DNA of 31,678 bases. It comes from an uncultured Acetatifactor sp. (GTDB lineage Bacteria; Bacillota; Clostridia; Lachnospirales; Lachnospiraceae). Numbering within the stretch: the stretch's first letter is position 1; each line of letters opens with the position of its first letter. The stretch lies in assembly GCA_910585615.1 (NCBI GenBank), contig CAJUFO010000049.1, positions 1 through 31,678 of the forward strand. The letters run 5' to 3'. The translations under genes and the position numbers were made by a program. Of the stretch, positions 17,195 through 24,860 are shown in pieces. Under the pieces are notes generated by a model. That model ran no database searches. It was not told where the DNA came from and saw nothing but the letters and a program-made list of their open reading frames with translations.

Positions 17195-18356
17195 CTGTCA
17201 AAAGTCCCCTATATACCTCCAAAAACCTTGGCACAAGTTTTGCCCAAAGATAATTATCCCGAATCAGCTTTTGAGCATTGTCATGCATAAGCTTGTTCTT
17301 TTCCTCATTCTCAATGATTTCTTCCGCCTTTTCAGCCCATTCATCCGCATTCTGCGAATCCAGAATATATCCTGTCACTCCTTCTTGAATCAACAAAGAT
17401 GATCCCCCACAGGATGTCGTCAAAATCGTTACCCCAAAATACATAGCCTCAAGATAAACCATTCCGAAAATATCATACTGTGTGGCCAACAGATAAATAT
17501 CGCAAAGCGGGTAAAGCAGCCTCAGATACTTCTGTTCGATTTTCCCCAGATATATCACATTGTCTTGTAGGCTCTGTTCGTCAATATAGCTGAAACAGTG
17601 ATTAAAATACCATTCCTCTTTATACGCCTTGTCGCCGATTATGAGTAACCTATATTCATCATAGCCCATATTTTTGACCAGCGTTTTCAGTACACGCAAA
17701 AGGAACATTGTATTCTTCCGTTGAGAAATGGCACCTACATAAAGCAGATATTTCTGTTTTCCTTTTTCATGGATTACCTTTTCCAGCTTCTCAGGGACAT
17801 GCTCGATTTCCCGGTTCAACATATAGGGGTTGAGCCCCACGCCAAGCGTCACGATGTTTCTAAACCCTTTTGCCCTGAGATAATCTTCCGCCAATTTGCT
17901 TTTTGTGATTACCCTTGCATCTCTAAATCCGTTCCTCCAGGTAAAAACAAGGTCAAAAAACCTGCTCCTGATATTGTATTTCTTCGTATATTTTGAACGA
18001 TAAGGACCATGGTAGATAACCGTCTTCTCTGGAAATCTTTTGTATATCTGCCAACTGCAAATCTGGTCACACTCCGATGTCTGTATGACATCATACTCTT
18101 TACAGATATCAAATAGTTCTTTATTATATAATGCATTCCAGACCAGGTTCTTCCCTTCAATATGATATACCGTCAGCTTATATCCATCGGAAAGCATTGT
18201 TTCAGTCCTATGGTTTCCCTTTTTGGCAAAATAAACCAGTCCGCACTCGTGCCCCAGTTCGGACAATGCTGTAGCCAGCCCAATCCCCTGATTATTATAA
18301 GTCGCGGTTCCAAGATTCTCTTCAATAGCAATTGTGCGAACCAACAAAATCTTCAT
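17187..18356 (-). CDS. GT4 family glycosyltransferase
   Basis: A protein of about 389 residues beginning MKILLVRTIAIEE. It has the GT-B layout of GT4 enzymes: an N-terminal acceptor domain with a glycine-rich loop (ATYNNQGIGLATALSELGHE), then YVGAISQRKNTMFLLRVLK opening the donor domain, and the E-x7-E-like region YDIFGMVYLEAMYFGVTIL near the C-terminus. The frame is open to 18410, but the upstream part overlaps the radical SAM gene and lacks family similarity, so the ATG at 18356 was chosen; its ribosome binding site is weak (GGGTGGG). It lies 25 bp after the radical SAM gene. Confidence 0.88.
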   Translation of the reverse strand: MKILLVRTIAIEENLGTATYNNQGIGLATALSELGHECGLVYFAKKGNHRTETMLSDGYKLTVYHIEGKNLVWNALYNKELFDICKEYDVIQTSECDQICSWQIYKRFPEKTVIYHGPYRSKYTKKYNIRSRFFDLVFTWRNGFRDARVITKSKLAEDYLRAKGFRNIVTLGVGLNPYMLNREIEHVPEKLEKVIHEKGKQKYLLYVGAISQRKNTMFLLRVLKTLVKNMGYDEYRLLIIGDKAYKEEWYFNHCFSYIDEQSLQDNVIYLGKIEQKYLRLLYPLCDIYLLATQYDIFGMVYLEAMYFGVTILTTSCGGSSLLIQEGVTGYILDSQNADEWAEKAEEIIENEEKNKLMHDNAQKLIRDNYLWAKLVPRFLEVYRGLLTDG

Positions 18357-18381
18357 GACACGCCCACCCGAAGCTATATTT

Positions 18382-19554
18382 TCATCTGCGCCCAATGTCC
18401 TCTTCCACAACCTCTTCTCCTGACCTGGTTTCCAGCTGTTCCATGCTCGCGTTGCTTAATCCGTTCTTTACCACCGCATGCCTGTCACAGGTAGAGCATT
18501 TATCCAAGTCTTCCTTTGACACCTTTCCATCCCTGTAGTCGCGGGCAATTTTGTTTTCATACATGCTGTATTTCTTTTTCGTCCAGAACTTTATTTTATG
18601 ACGTACTATCCACCGCATCGGCACCCAAATATATTTATGCATAGCGGGAGATACGGAGCCAATCATCCAGCAATTTCTGTCGCAACATCTGACCTTTTTC
18701 CGTACAATCTCAGCCTCCGTGCTGTTCCATAATTCTTCCCATGTCTGCGTATTCAAGTTTCCCATTTCTTCTTTATCTTTTGTCCCATTACAGGGCATCA
18801 CATCCCCATATGGATCGATGAAAAAGGTATCAAAACTCATATCGCAGGGAAGCAGCCTTTTCTGTCCATAAATGTAATTAATTAATCCATGATTGAAGTA
18901 CGCGCGAAACCACTTCTTCGGAGACCGGGATGCCAGCAACTCATTAATCAGACATTCGAAATTTTGCGCCACCATCGGTCTATCATTGATAAGATTCTTT
19001 GTCTCCACAAAATAAAAACTATTATGTAATGTTGCGGTTGCAAACTCCATCCCCATCTTATCGCTAATCTCATAAAGGGACACGATTTCCGGAGCATTCA
19101 TGTCCTGCACAGTCATACCGAAACCAACATCCTTCATGCCCATTTCGCGCAGCTTTTTCAGAGTCTGATATCCGCGCTGGTAGCCGTTTTGAAGACCACG
19201 AATCTCGTTGTTGGTCTGCTCAAGCCCTTCAATGGAAATACGGATTCCAATCTGGGGGAACTCCTTGCAGAGATCTACGATACGGTCTGTGAAGTACCCA
19301 TTGGTAGAGATAACGATACGGTCAGATTTCTTATATAGTTCCTTTACGATTTCTTTCAAATCAGTCCTGATAAACGGCTCACCACCAGTGATATTTGTGA
19401 AGTACATCTCCGGCAGCTTTTTTATTGTCTCGATGCTTATCTCTTCTTCGGGCTTCGATGGTGCCTTATAACGATTGCACATAGAACAGCGCGCATTGCA
19501 GCGATATGTCACAATGACGGTTCCATTCAATTTTTTTCCCGTTTTCTTAGACAT
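18382..19554 (-). CDS. Radical SAM/SPASM-type protein in the polysaccharide operon
   Basis: A 390-residue radical SAM enzyme. The cluster motif is C19-x3-C23-x2-C26 in YRCNARCSMC, followed by the SAM-binding NITGGEPF and the strand IVISTNGY. The C-terminal half has further cysteines: LPCDMSF, VMPCNGT, RCCDRNC and STCDRH, which suggests a SPASM-like auxiliary Fe-S site. Such proteins modify peptides or small molecules by radical chemistry. Here it is flanked on both sides by glycosyltransferase genes, and no precursor peptide gene was seen nearby. It may modify a sugar or a lipid-linked intermediate. The ATG has AGGAG 7 bases upstream. Family assignment is secure; substrate is unknown. Confidence 0.9.
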   Translation of the reverse strand: MSKKTGKKLNGTVIVTYRCNARCSMCNRYKAPSKPEEEISIETIKKLPEMYFTNITGGEPFIRTDLKEIVKELYKKSDRIVISTNGYFTDRIVDLCKEFPQIGIRISIEGLEQTNNEIRGLQNGYQRGYQTLKKLREMGMKDVGFGMTVQDMNAPEIVSLYEISDKMGMEFATATLHNSFYFVETKNLINDRPMVAQNFECLINELLASRSPKKWFRAYFNHGLINYIYGQKRLLPCDMSFDTFFIDPYGDVMPCNGTKDKEEMGNLNTQTWEELWNSTEAEIVRKKVRCCDRNCWMIGSVSPAMHKYIWVPMRWIVRHKIKFWTKKKYSMYENKIARDYRDGKVSKEDLDKCSTCDRHAVVKNGLSNASMEQLETRSGEEVVEEDIGRR

Positions 19555-19592
19555 GGTTTTACTCCTGTAGACACGTTATATCACGGTTAATC

Positions 19593-20798
19593 TTACTTAC
19601 CCATATAAATCCGCATAAGTTTTTCTCCATATACCTCTATATCATCAAAATTGATGTCATTGCAGTTCCGGCTGTATTGGTCAGTCAATTCCTTGTCCGT
19701 CCATAACTTTTCTATTTTTTTCTTCAATTCTGCAGCATTACCGCTTTCATACAACTCACCGGTTCTGCCCACCTCAATCAGTTCAGGAATGCCGCCAATG
19801 TCAGCCCCAAGAACCGGTGTGCCATGCATTTGGCTCTCCATCACAGAGAAAGGGCAGTTTTCATACCACTCGGATGGATAGACAGAGAATCTTGCTTCTC
19901 TTATTAGCGACTCCAGCGCAGCCCCATTCAGGAACCCCGTGTTCATAATGTTCGGAATGCTATTGATTTCACATTCCAGAGGTCCTGTACCGGCAAAGAC
20001 AAACTGTATATTGGGAAGCTCCTTGCAAGCTTTGATTAGTGTGTAAATACCTTTTTCTTTCGAAAACCGACCAAAGTACAAAATGTAATCTTTTTTAGCT
20101 ATCGTTTTTTGCTCGACCCTATCCACAAAGTTATGTAGCGTTACGGATTTCTTCGCAAACAGCGGATTGCTCTCCATTTTGCTTTTCATAAACTCCGAGC
20201 AGCAGATAATCGTATCAATATATTTGTAGACTGTTCTCCATTTCCAAAAATATGCTTCTATTGTCCCTATAAGGCTTTTGGCCTTGGAGCCGTGAATGCA
20301 GCTCCCTTTTACACAATTTATAAAATGGCCGCCTAGACATTTCTCACAGTTTTGGTGTGTATTCGGATTGTTCAACATATGATTGGGACATATTAGCTGA
20401 TAATCATGTGCCGTAAATATAATTTTACACTTTTTCCTATTCTGTTTTCTCCATTCAATAATTTCCAAAATCACAGATGGCGTAAGCTGATAGTTGAAAT
20501 TATTCAAATGCACCACGTTTGGCTGGAAATCATCCAATACAATACGAATTTTTTTTCGCGCTTCCGCAGAATATATTGTCCTGACAGGATAAGTGACTTT
20601 TGATATCTTACTGCCTTCGTGGAAATCCATATCACTTGTGTAAGAGTTTACGGCATTACCAACACACCGGCTTTTGTGCTCCATGCCAAAGTACTGAACC
20701 TCGTGTCCGCAGCTTTTCAGATAATCTCCCAGTTTAAATATGTATGTCTCCGCCCCACCATTGGGATGGAGGAATTTATTGACTATTAATATTTGCAT
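19593..20798 (-). CDS. GT4 family glycosyltransferase
   Basis: A 401-residue GT-B enzyme. The N-terminus MQILIVNKFLHPNGGAETYI carries the GGAE loop frequent in GT4 proteins. YFGRFSKEKGIYTLIKACK opens the donor-binding domain, and ENCPFSVMESQMHGTPVLG contains the E-x7-E signature. The middle contains a cysteine-rich stretch (CPNHMLNN, CEKCLGGHFINC) also seen in some related enzymes. The ATG has GAGGT about 8 bases upstream. It ends 38 bp before the radical SAM gene and starts 153 bp after the first glycosyltransferase gene, the largest gap within the front part of the operon. The sugar transferred is unknown. Confidence 0.9.
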   Translation of the reverse strand: MQILIVNKFLHPNGGAETYIFKLGDYLKSCGHEVQYFGMEHKSRCVGNAVNSYTSDMDFHEGSKISKVTYPVRTIYSAEARKKIRIVLDDFQPNVVHLNNFNYQLTPSVILEIIEWRKQNRKKCKIIFTAHDYQLICPNHMLNNPNTHQNCEKCLGGHFINCVKGSCIHGSKAKSLIGTIEAYFWKWRTVYKYIDTIICCSEFMKSKMESNPLFAKKSVTLHNFVDRVEQKTIAKKDYILYFGRFSKEKGIYTLIKACKELPNIQFVFAGTGPLECEINSIPNIMNTGFLNGAALESLIREARFSVYPSEWYENCPFSVMESQMHGTPVLGADIGGIPELIEVGRTGELYESGNAAELKKKIEKLWTDKELTDQYSRNCNDINFDDIEVYGEKLMRIYMGK

Positions 20799-20951
20799 CC
20801 AAACGACCTCTTCTGCCTAATCTTAATAAAATTTCTCGGATAGAGGAAAAACTTCAGCCAATTACTCTTATTCTAGGAGTCAGCCCACACCTATTATATT
20901 TCACACATTTGGGAGGAACCCGATACATCATCACGATACCAAAGGCTGCAG

Positions 20952-22157
20952 TCATTCGTAGCCCATCGACTGCGCTGTAGCGTTTCTTCCCCATGCCTTC
21001 CGCCCATGTCCCCTTCGGGTATCCGATTTTTGCTTTCTATACAGTTCCAAGGTCTGCCCTACCACATTGTCCCAGTTGTACTTTTGGCAGATGAAGTCCG
21101 CTGCCCCGTCTTTCAGCCGGTTGACTTCCTCTGGATAATCGCAGGCGAACTGCAGCTTCTCCCTCAAATCAGTGGCATCAGACTTCCCAAAAACCAGCCC
21201 ATGGCCTTCGACCACTTCGGTGCACTCCGCTATGCCGCTTACCAGACAGCAGTTCCCATAGCTCATTGCTTCCAGAAGGCTGAGAGGCATTCCCTCCAAA
21301 TCAGACGGCAGGGAATATACATAGGCATTGCTATATAGCTCCTCCAGCATCCGCCCCTGTACGAAACCAGTGAAGATGATTCTGTCATCACCACGGGCCA
21401 GCCGGCCCAGTTCCTGCATATATGCTTCCGTATCAGAACTGCCGCCGGCAATCACCAGCTTCTTGTCTGTCTTGGTATACTTAAATGCTTCTATTAAATA
21501 TGTAATCCCCTTTTCCGGAACCAGGCGGCCTAGAAATAAGATATAGCTATCCTTCTCAAGCCCAAGCTTCTCCTTGATCAGATGTGGGCCATGGGGGATT
21601 GGCCTATCGACTCCATTTGGTATGAGCACGCTCTTTCTTCCATAGGCATCCCTGAAATATTCCTGCATCTCTATAGAAAGGACGATTATCTCGTCCGCAT
21701 ATTTCACAGCCAGCTTCTCGCCAAGCTTTATATACCTGCTGGCAAAGCCGCCCCATTTGGCCCTCTTCCAGTCGATGCCATGTATCGTGGCAATACACCG
21801 TTTGCCTAATAATTTCGGCAGCCATAGCATGGCACAAGGCCCTTCGGCGTGGAAATGGACTACATCATACTTTCCAAAGGCAGCATGGGCTGCACCAAAA
21901 AAGGAGGACGTCATCGCAGCAAGGCCCTTACGGTCGATAGTGAAGACGGATTTCAGCTTTACCCCCTTATATTCATCAAGACAATCTCCATCAAATTCTT
22001 TTCCGCTAATATGATGGCCTGATCTGTTGTAGCAGGTTACGTGATGGCCTAAAGCGGCCATTCTGGTAGAAAGCTCCTCTACTACAACTTCGATGCCGCC
22101 TTCTCTTGACGGGATGCGCTTATGACCAAGCATAGCAATATTCAGTTTATCGTCCAT
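20952..22157 (-). CDS. GT4 glycosyltransferase (DUF1972/rhamnosyltransferase-like), first gene of the operon
   Basis: A protein of about 401 residues. The N-terminal MLGHKRIPSREGGIEVVVEE is characteristic of the DUF1972-type glycosyltransferases, many of which act as rhamnosyltransferases. LFLGRLVPEKGITYLIEAFK opens the donor domain and EGMPLSLLEAMSYGN holds the E-x7-E signature. An upstream ATG at 22181 lacks a ribosome binding site, while the ATG at 22157 has GGAGGG 11 bases upstream, so the latter was chosen. It is the first gene of the polysaccharide operon. Only a weak promoter candidate (TTTTGG, 17 bases, TATAGT) was seen upstream. Confidence 0.9.
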   Translation of the reverse strand: MDDKLNIAMLGHKRIPSREGGIEVVVEELSTRMAALGHHVTCYNRSGHHISGKEFDGDCLDEYKGVKLKSVFTIDRKGLAAMTSSFFGAAHAAFGKYDVVHFHAEGPCAMLWLPKLLGKRCIATIHGIDWKRAKWGGFASRYIKLGEKLAVKYADEIIVLSIEMQEYFRDAYGRKSVLIPNGVDRPIPHGPHLIKEKLGLEKDSYILFLGRLVPEKGITYLIEAFKYTKTDKKLVIAGGSSDTEAYMQELGRLARGDDRIIFTGFVQGRMLEELYSNAYVYSLPSDLEGMPLSLLEAMSYGNCCLVSGIAECTEVVEGHGLVFGKSDATDLREKLQFACDYPEEVNRLKDGAADFICQKYNWDNVVGQTLELYRKQKSDTRRGHGRKAWGRNATAQSMGYE

Positions 22158-22270
22158 CTTGTACGCATCCCTCCATGCCAATTTCTTTATCTACTATAGA
22201 CAAAATCAAAGTCTGCCAAAATCCCTATGGCTACTTGGCCTTGTTCCCCGCTCTGGCATTTCTTCTCACT

Positions 22271-23092
22271 TCACTCCCCCCACCTCAAGCAAGGCCCATA
22301 AACCCCCCATCCCTTATGATAGACCAACCCCTCCGCCCCCTTCACCATATACCGCACCGTACTCGCGCAATGTTCCCTGCATTCCCTGTAAAACCTCTCC
22401 GGCAGCCCCACATACTCCTGCAACTGCTCCAGCACATACCCGCACTTCTGATAAAGATACCCGTTCCCGTACCGCTCCAGGCACTCCAGCAGTCTGTCCG
22501 CGTCCAGCCCCGGCAGCCGCACGATGCACTCCACCACATCCTCCAGGCCGGCCTCGCCTGCAAAGCTGTGGAGGCTGTCCACCACCGTCTGCTCCAGGCC
22601 GGCCACAAGGCTTCCGCCCACCCATGACTTATCAGCTCCGGCCTTCGGATGCACCCTGCGGTAGAACACCCCGTTATACCGGAAGTCCGTGAACCGGGTC
22701 CCGGTGGCCACGAAGACCTCATTCCCCGTTCTCGGCGCATACCCCCACGCCTCGAACGCGCTGCGCAGGGCGATGTACGCATCCGGGAACAGCCTGCTGC
22801 CGATCTGGTATCGGTCCAGCGCCGGCTCCTCCCTCTCCGTGTCCATCACCGTATACAGGTTGCGGTGTATCCTGTCGATGTAGCCCCTCCTCTGGTAATC
22901 GTTCACCAGATAGGCCACCGCGGACTGCTCCCCCACCATCTCTGTGACATCCTGCAGGGTGAAGCACCCCAGCTCCCGCATCCGCTCATAATACTTGGCA
23001 CCGGAAGGCCTCTCCTGCCTTCCAGTGTATGGCCCGGCTACAGGGCGCCCCTCCCGCTTGCTACAGCATCTCGTTCCGGTCGTCTCTGGCAT
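22271..23092 (-). CDS. AbiEi-type antitoxin/regulator, without AbiEii partner
   Basis: A protein of about 273 residues resembling AbiEi, the DNA-binding antitoxin of type IV toxin-antitoxin systems. A winged-helix part is visible near residues 35-85 (LGCFTLQDVTEMVG, then YLVNDYQRRGYIDRIHRNLY). The typical SRLFPDAYIALRSAFEAWGY segment follows, and then a C-terminal domain. AbiEi represses its own promoter and is normally followed by the nucleotidyltransferase toxin AbiEii. Here no AbiEii gene is adjacent; the next gene on the strand is the first glycosyltransferase of the polysaccharide operon, about 110 bp on. It could therefore be a regulator of that operon (inference). The ATG at 23092 has GGAG 6 bases upstream; 23104 is an alternative start. 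Confidence 0.75.
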   Translation of the reverse strand: MPETTGTRCCSKREGRPVAGPYTGRQERPSGAKYYERMRELGCFTLQDVTEMVGEQSAVAYLVNDYQRRGYIDRIHRNLYTVMDTEREEPALDRYQIGSRLFPDAYIALRSAFEAWGYAPRTGNEVFVATGTRFTDFRYNGVFYRRVHPKAGADKSWVGGSLVAGLEQTVVDSLHSFAGEAGLEDVVECIVRLPGLDADRLLECLERYGNGYLYQKCGYVLEQLQEYVGLPERFYRECREHCASTVRYMVKGAEGLVYHKGWGVYGPCLRWGE

Positions 23093-23195
23093 TTCCCACT
23101 CCATATCCGCCGCATCGCCCTGTCTCCGGGCAAGGCAGCCAAATCATCACATCAGTCCTGCAGGCAGCTTATGGCATCTGCCGTAAATATCGCAT

Positions 23196-23229
23196 AGTTC
23201 GCCTAACTGGCATGTAAGGCGAACTTTTT
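23196..23229 (+). repeat. Hairpin 1 of a related inverted pair, terminator-like on plus strand
   Basis: GTTCGCCT (23197-23204) and AGGCGAAC (23217-23224) form an 8-bp stem around a 12-base loop, followed on the plus strand by TTTTT. The whole segment is nearly identical to the reverse complement of the hairpin at 23431-23470. No plus-strand gene ends just upstream, so an ordinary terminator role is not obvious. Confidence 0.7.
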
Positions 23230-23389
23230 CGGCTTCTTGAAGCCCTATTTCCATTCCTTTGGGAAGCGGCACCGAAAAATGCCCAAGTGCCAAGCAGGGC
23301 AATTTAGCCAAAAAACATCTATAAAACATATGAAAAATATTGAAAAACCTCATTGAAATTAGAAAATATTGACAAAAATAAATTTAGAC

Positions 23390-23418
23390 TTGCACAAACC
23401 GCGCATTGGGTATAAAAT
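23390..23418 (+). promoter_or_regulatory. Candidate promoter pointing at hairpin 2
   Basis: On the plus strand TTGCAC (23390-23395) is followed after 17 bases by TAAAAT (23413-23418). The predicted start of transcription falls just before the strong hairpin at 23431-23470. No gene follows on this strand, so any transcript would be very short. Promoter quality is moderate and expression is not shown. Confidence 0.35.
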
Positions 23419-23430
23419 GTTAGAAGTAAT

Positions 23431-23470
23431 AAAAAAGTTCGTCTTACATGCCAGTAAGGCGAACTTTTTT
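23431..23470. terminator. Hairpin 2: strong bidirectional terminator-like hairpin
   Basis: AAAAAAGTTCGTCTTAC (23431-23447) pairs with GTAAGGCGAACTTTTTT (23454-23470) over 17 positions with one G-U pair, around the loop ATGCCA. T-runs lie on the outer side in both directions, as in bidirectional Rho-independent terminators. On the minus strand it lies just downstream of the broken dehydrogenase gene and could end its transcription. It is closely similar, in opposite orientation, to the hairpin at 23196-23229. Confidence 0.75.
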
Positions 23471-23526
23471 ACTTCACTTATGGTAATCTCCTGCACGGCT
23501 CCCCTGATTATCCTAAAACCACCTTT

Positions 23527-23877
23527 TTATACCAGCAATGTCTTAATATTGCTCCCGCTTTTTGCATCCGCGATTGCCTCATTGATTCGTTCGATGGGAT
23601 ATTTGCTGCTCATTTTATCAATCAGAGGATGAAGGTCTTTATTCGCGATGAGGAAGTTCAAATACTGTTCCACGTCTATCACGGAATATTGGGAAGACCC
23701 GATGATGTGCAGCGCTTTGAATGTAATAGTCTGTGGCTGAATCGTGATGCCGCCGGAAGCGCTGTATTGGCCTGGAACCAAATATACGCCCCGGTTGCGG
23801 AGAACATCCATGCCCTGGACTACCGCCTGAGGGGCTCCCGAGGCCTCAAAGCACAGGTCCACTCCCAATCCGCTGTT
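23527..23877 (-). pseudogene. C-terminal fragment of a zinc-type alcohol dehydrogenase
   Basis: The last 116 codons of the minus-strand frame ending at 23527 read as the C-terminal part of a medium-chain dehydrogenase: VDLCFEASGAPQAVVQGMD, the strand RGVYLVPGQYSASGG, and the closing YPIERINEAIADAKSGSNIK. The catalytic zinc domain and the first half of the Rossmann fold are missing. Upstream of about 23877 the frame stays open, but it lies opposite an AraC-type coding sequence and has no dehydrogenase similarity. The gene was therefore cut by a rearrangement, leaving no start codon for the dehydrogenase part. Confidence 0.78.
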
Positions 23878-24264
23878 TTCTTTCTGCAATGCGGCAGTGA
23901 CGATGTCCAAAAGGCCAAGAACTATATCCGCCTCCACATCAACGAGCCCATCACCCAGAAAGAGGTAGCAAGCTATCTGGGGATTTCTCCGGGATATCTC
24001 TGTTCCCTCTTCCAGAAAGCGGAGCATACGCCCCTGATACAATATGTGAACCGGCAGAAGCTTACCGAAATCAAAATCCTGATGGAGCAAAAGCATCTGA
24101 AGCTGAACGAAGCCGCCTCCCTCTACGGTTATTCGGACCCCAACTATGTCAGCAGATTGTATAAGAATATTTTTCAGCACAATATTACGGACAGGCCCAC
24201 AAAATATTCCGGAGATTGGCAGTGCGGATCTCCCCCAGCCCCCCGGCCTTCCGCGCACACCTGA
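23878..24264 (+). pseudogene. AraC-type regulator fragment (C-terminal HTH)
   Basis: In the plus-strand frame a typical AraC/XylS DNA-binding domain is present from about 23899: DDVQKAKNYIRLHINEPITQ, then ASYLGISPGYLCSLFQKAEH, and LNEAASLYGYSDPNYVSRLY with the second helix-turn-helix. The sensor domain is absent; upstream of about 23880 the frame overlaps the dehydrogenase fragment on the other strand. The last residues (after HNITDR) also differ from a usual AraC end, so both ends seem broken. The domain could still be translated only if a start exists within the foreign part (ATG at 23629 is in frame). Most likely a remnant. Confidence 0.72.
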
Positions 24265-24281
24265 CATTTCTGCTTCGCCAT

Positions 24282-24375
24282 CAGCTCCGGCAGGTTCGGC
24301 GGGGAGAGGATGAGGCCTTTACGGCTGTTCATGGGTCCTGCGCAGCTGATGCCGATTGCCTCCCCGCCCCGGTTG
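24282..24375 (-). pseudogene. Fragment of a ROK family kinase/regulator gene
   Basis: Directly after the MerR stop codon, a minus-strand frame reads GGEAIGISCAGPMNSRKGLI followed by LSPPNLPEL. This closely resembles the N-terminal region of ROK sugar kinases and repressors, where a conserved GIS.GGP motif is followed by SPPNLPGW. Only about 30 codons remain, with no start codon, and the similarity is lost at about 24282. It suggests that a ROK gene once overlapped or followed this position. The match is short but specific. Confidence 0.6.
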
Positions 24376-24846
24376 TCAGAGCCACAGTGCCTCCCCCAGA
24401 CTCCTCTGGACGTGGACTTCCTCCACGCACACCAGCTTCGCCAGCAACCAGGCCCGCTCCTCCTGCGTCATCCGCTCCATCCCTTCCGCCTCTCCCGAGG
24501 CCTCCAGGTTCTTCATGATGTCCTCCAGGCATCCCTCCTTGTGCCGGGCCGCGTCGGCAGCCTCGCGCCAGGCCTGCCGCTTCCTCTCCAGCACCTGGAT
24601 GAGCTGCCCCCTGGACGCCTCCCCGTCCACGATGCCCTTAATCTCATCCAGGGAAAACCCCAGGGCCTTTAGCTCCAACAGCGCGTTCAACTGCCGGACC
24701 TGCTCCGGGGCATAATAACGATAGCCGTTCCGGTCGTCCGTCTTCGCGGGCTTTATGATTCCCTTTTTCTCATACAGCCGCAGTGCTTTCCTGGACACGC
24801 CGAAAAAAGCCGCAAGCTCCCCAATCAGCATCAGACCATCCTTCAT
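24376..24846 (-). CDS. MerR family transcriptional regulator, probable regulator of the ABC exporter
   Basis: A 156-residue regulator. The winged HTH lies at residues 5-75: LMLIGELAAFFGVSRKALRL, then YEKKGIIKPAKTDDRNGYRY and YYAPEQVRQLNALLELKALG. A long helix for dimerisation follows (KRQAWREAADAARHKEGCLE). There is no large ligand-binding domain. The ATG at 24846 has GAGGAGGG 8 bases upstream; the open frame extends further but lies over the ABC gene. It starts 14 bp after the second ABC membrane subunit and is probably the last gene of that operon, so control of its own operon is likely. The spaced promoter in front of the operon (27504-27532) suits MerR-type control. Confidence 0.9.
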   Translation of the reverse strand: MKDGLMLIGELAAFFGVSRKALRLYEKKGIIKPAKTDDRNGYRYYAPEQVRQLNALLELKALGFSLDEIKGIVDGEASRGQLIQVLERKRQAWREAADAARHKEGCLEDIMKNLEASGEAEGMERMTQEERAWLLAKLVCVEEVHVQRSLGEALWL

Positions 24847-24860
24847 ATGCCAAGCCCTCC

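Noticed and set aside
20799..20951. Possible degraded coding sequence in the gap between the first two glycosyltransferase genes (AAFGIVMMYRVPP..., then FFLYPRNFIKIRQKR)
   Set aside because: Two frames give protein-like text, but no family could be recognised and the pieces are too short to call.
23147..23353. Short minus-strand frame containing MEIGLQEAEKVRLTCQLGEL
   Set aside because: It runs through hairpin 1, has no recognised family and only a weak ribosome binding site; the hairpin explains the sequence better.
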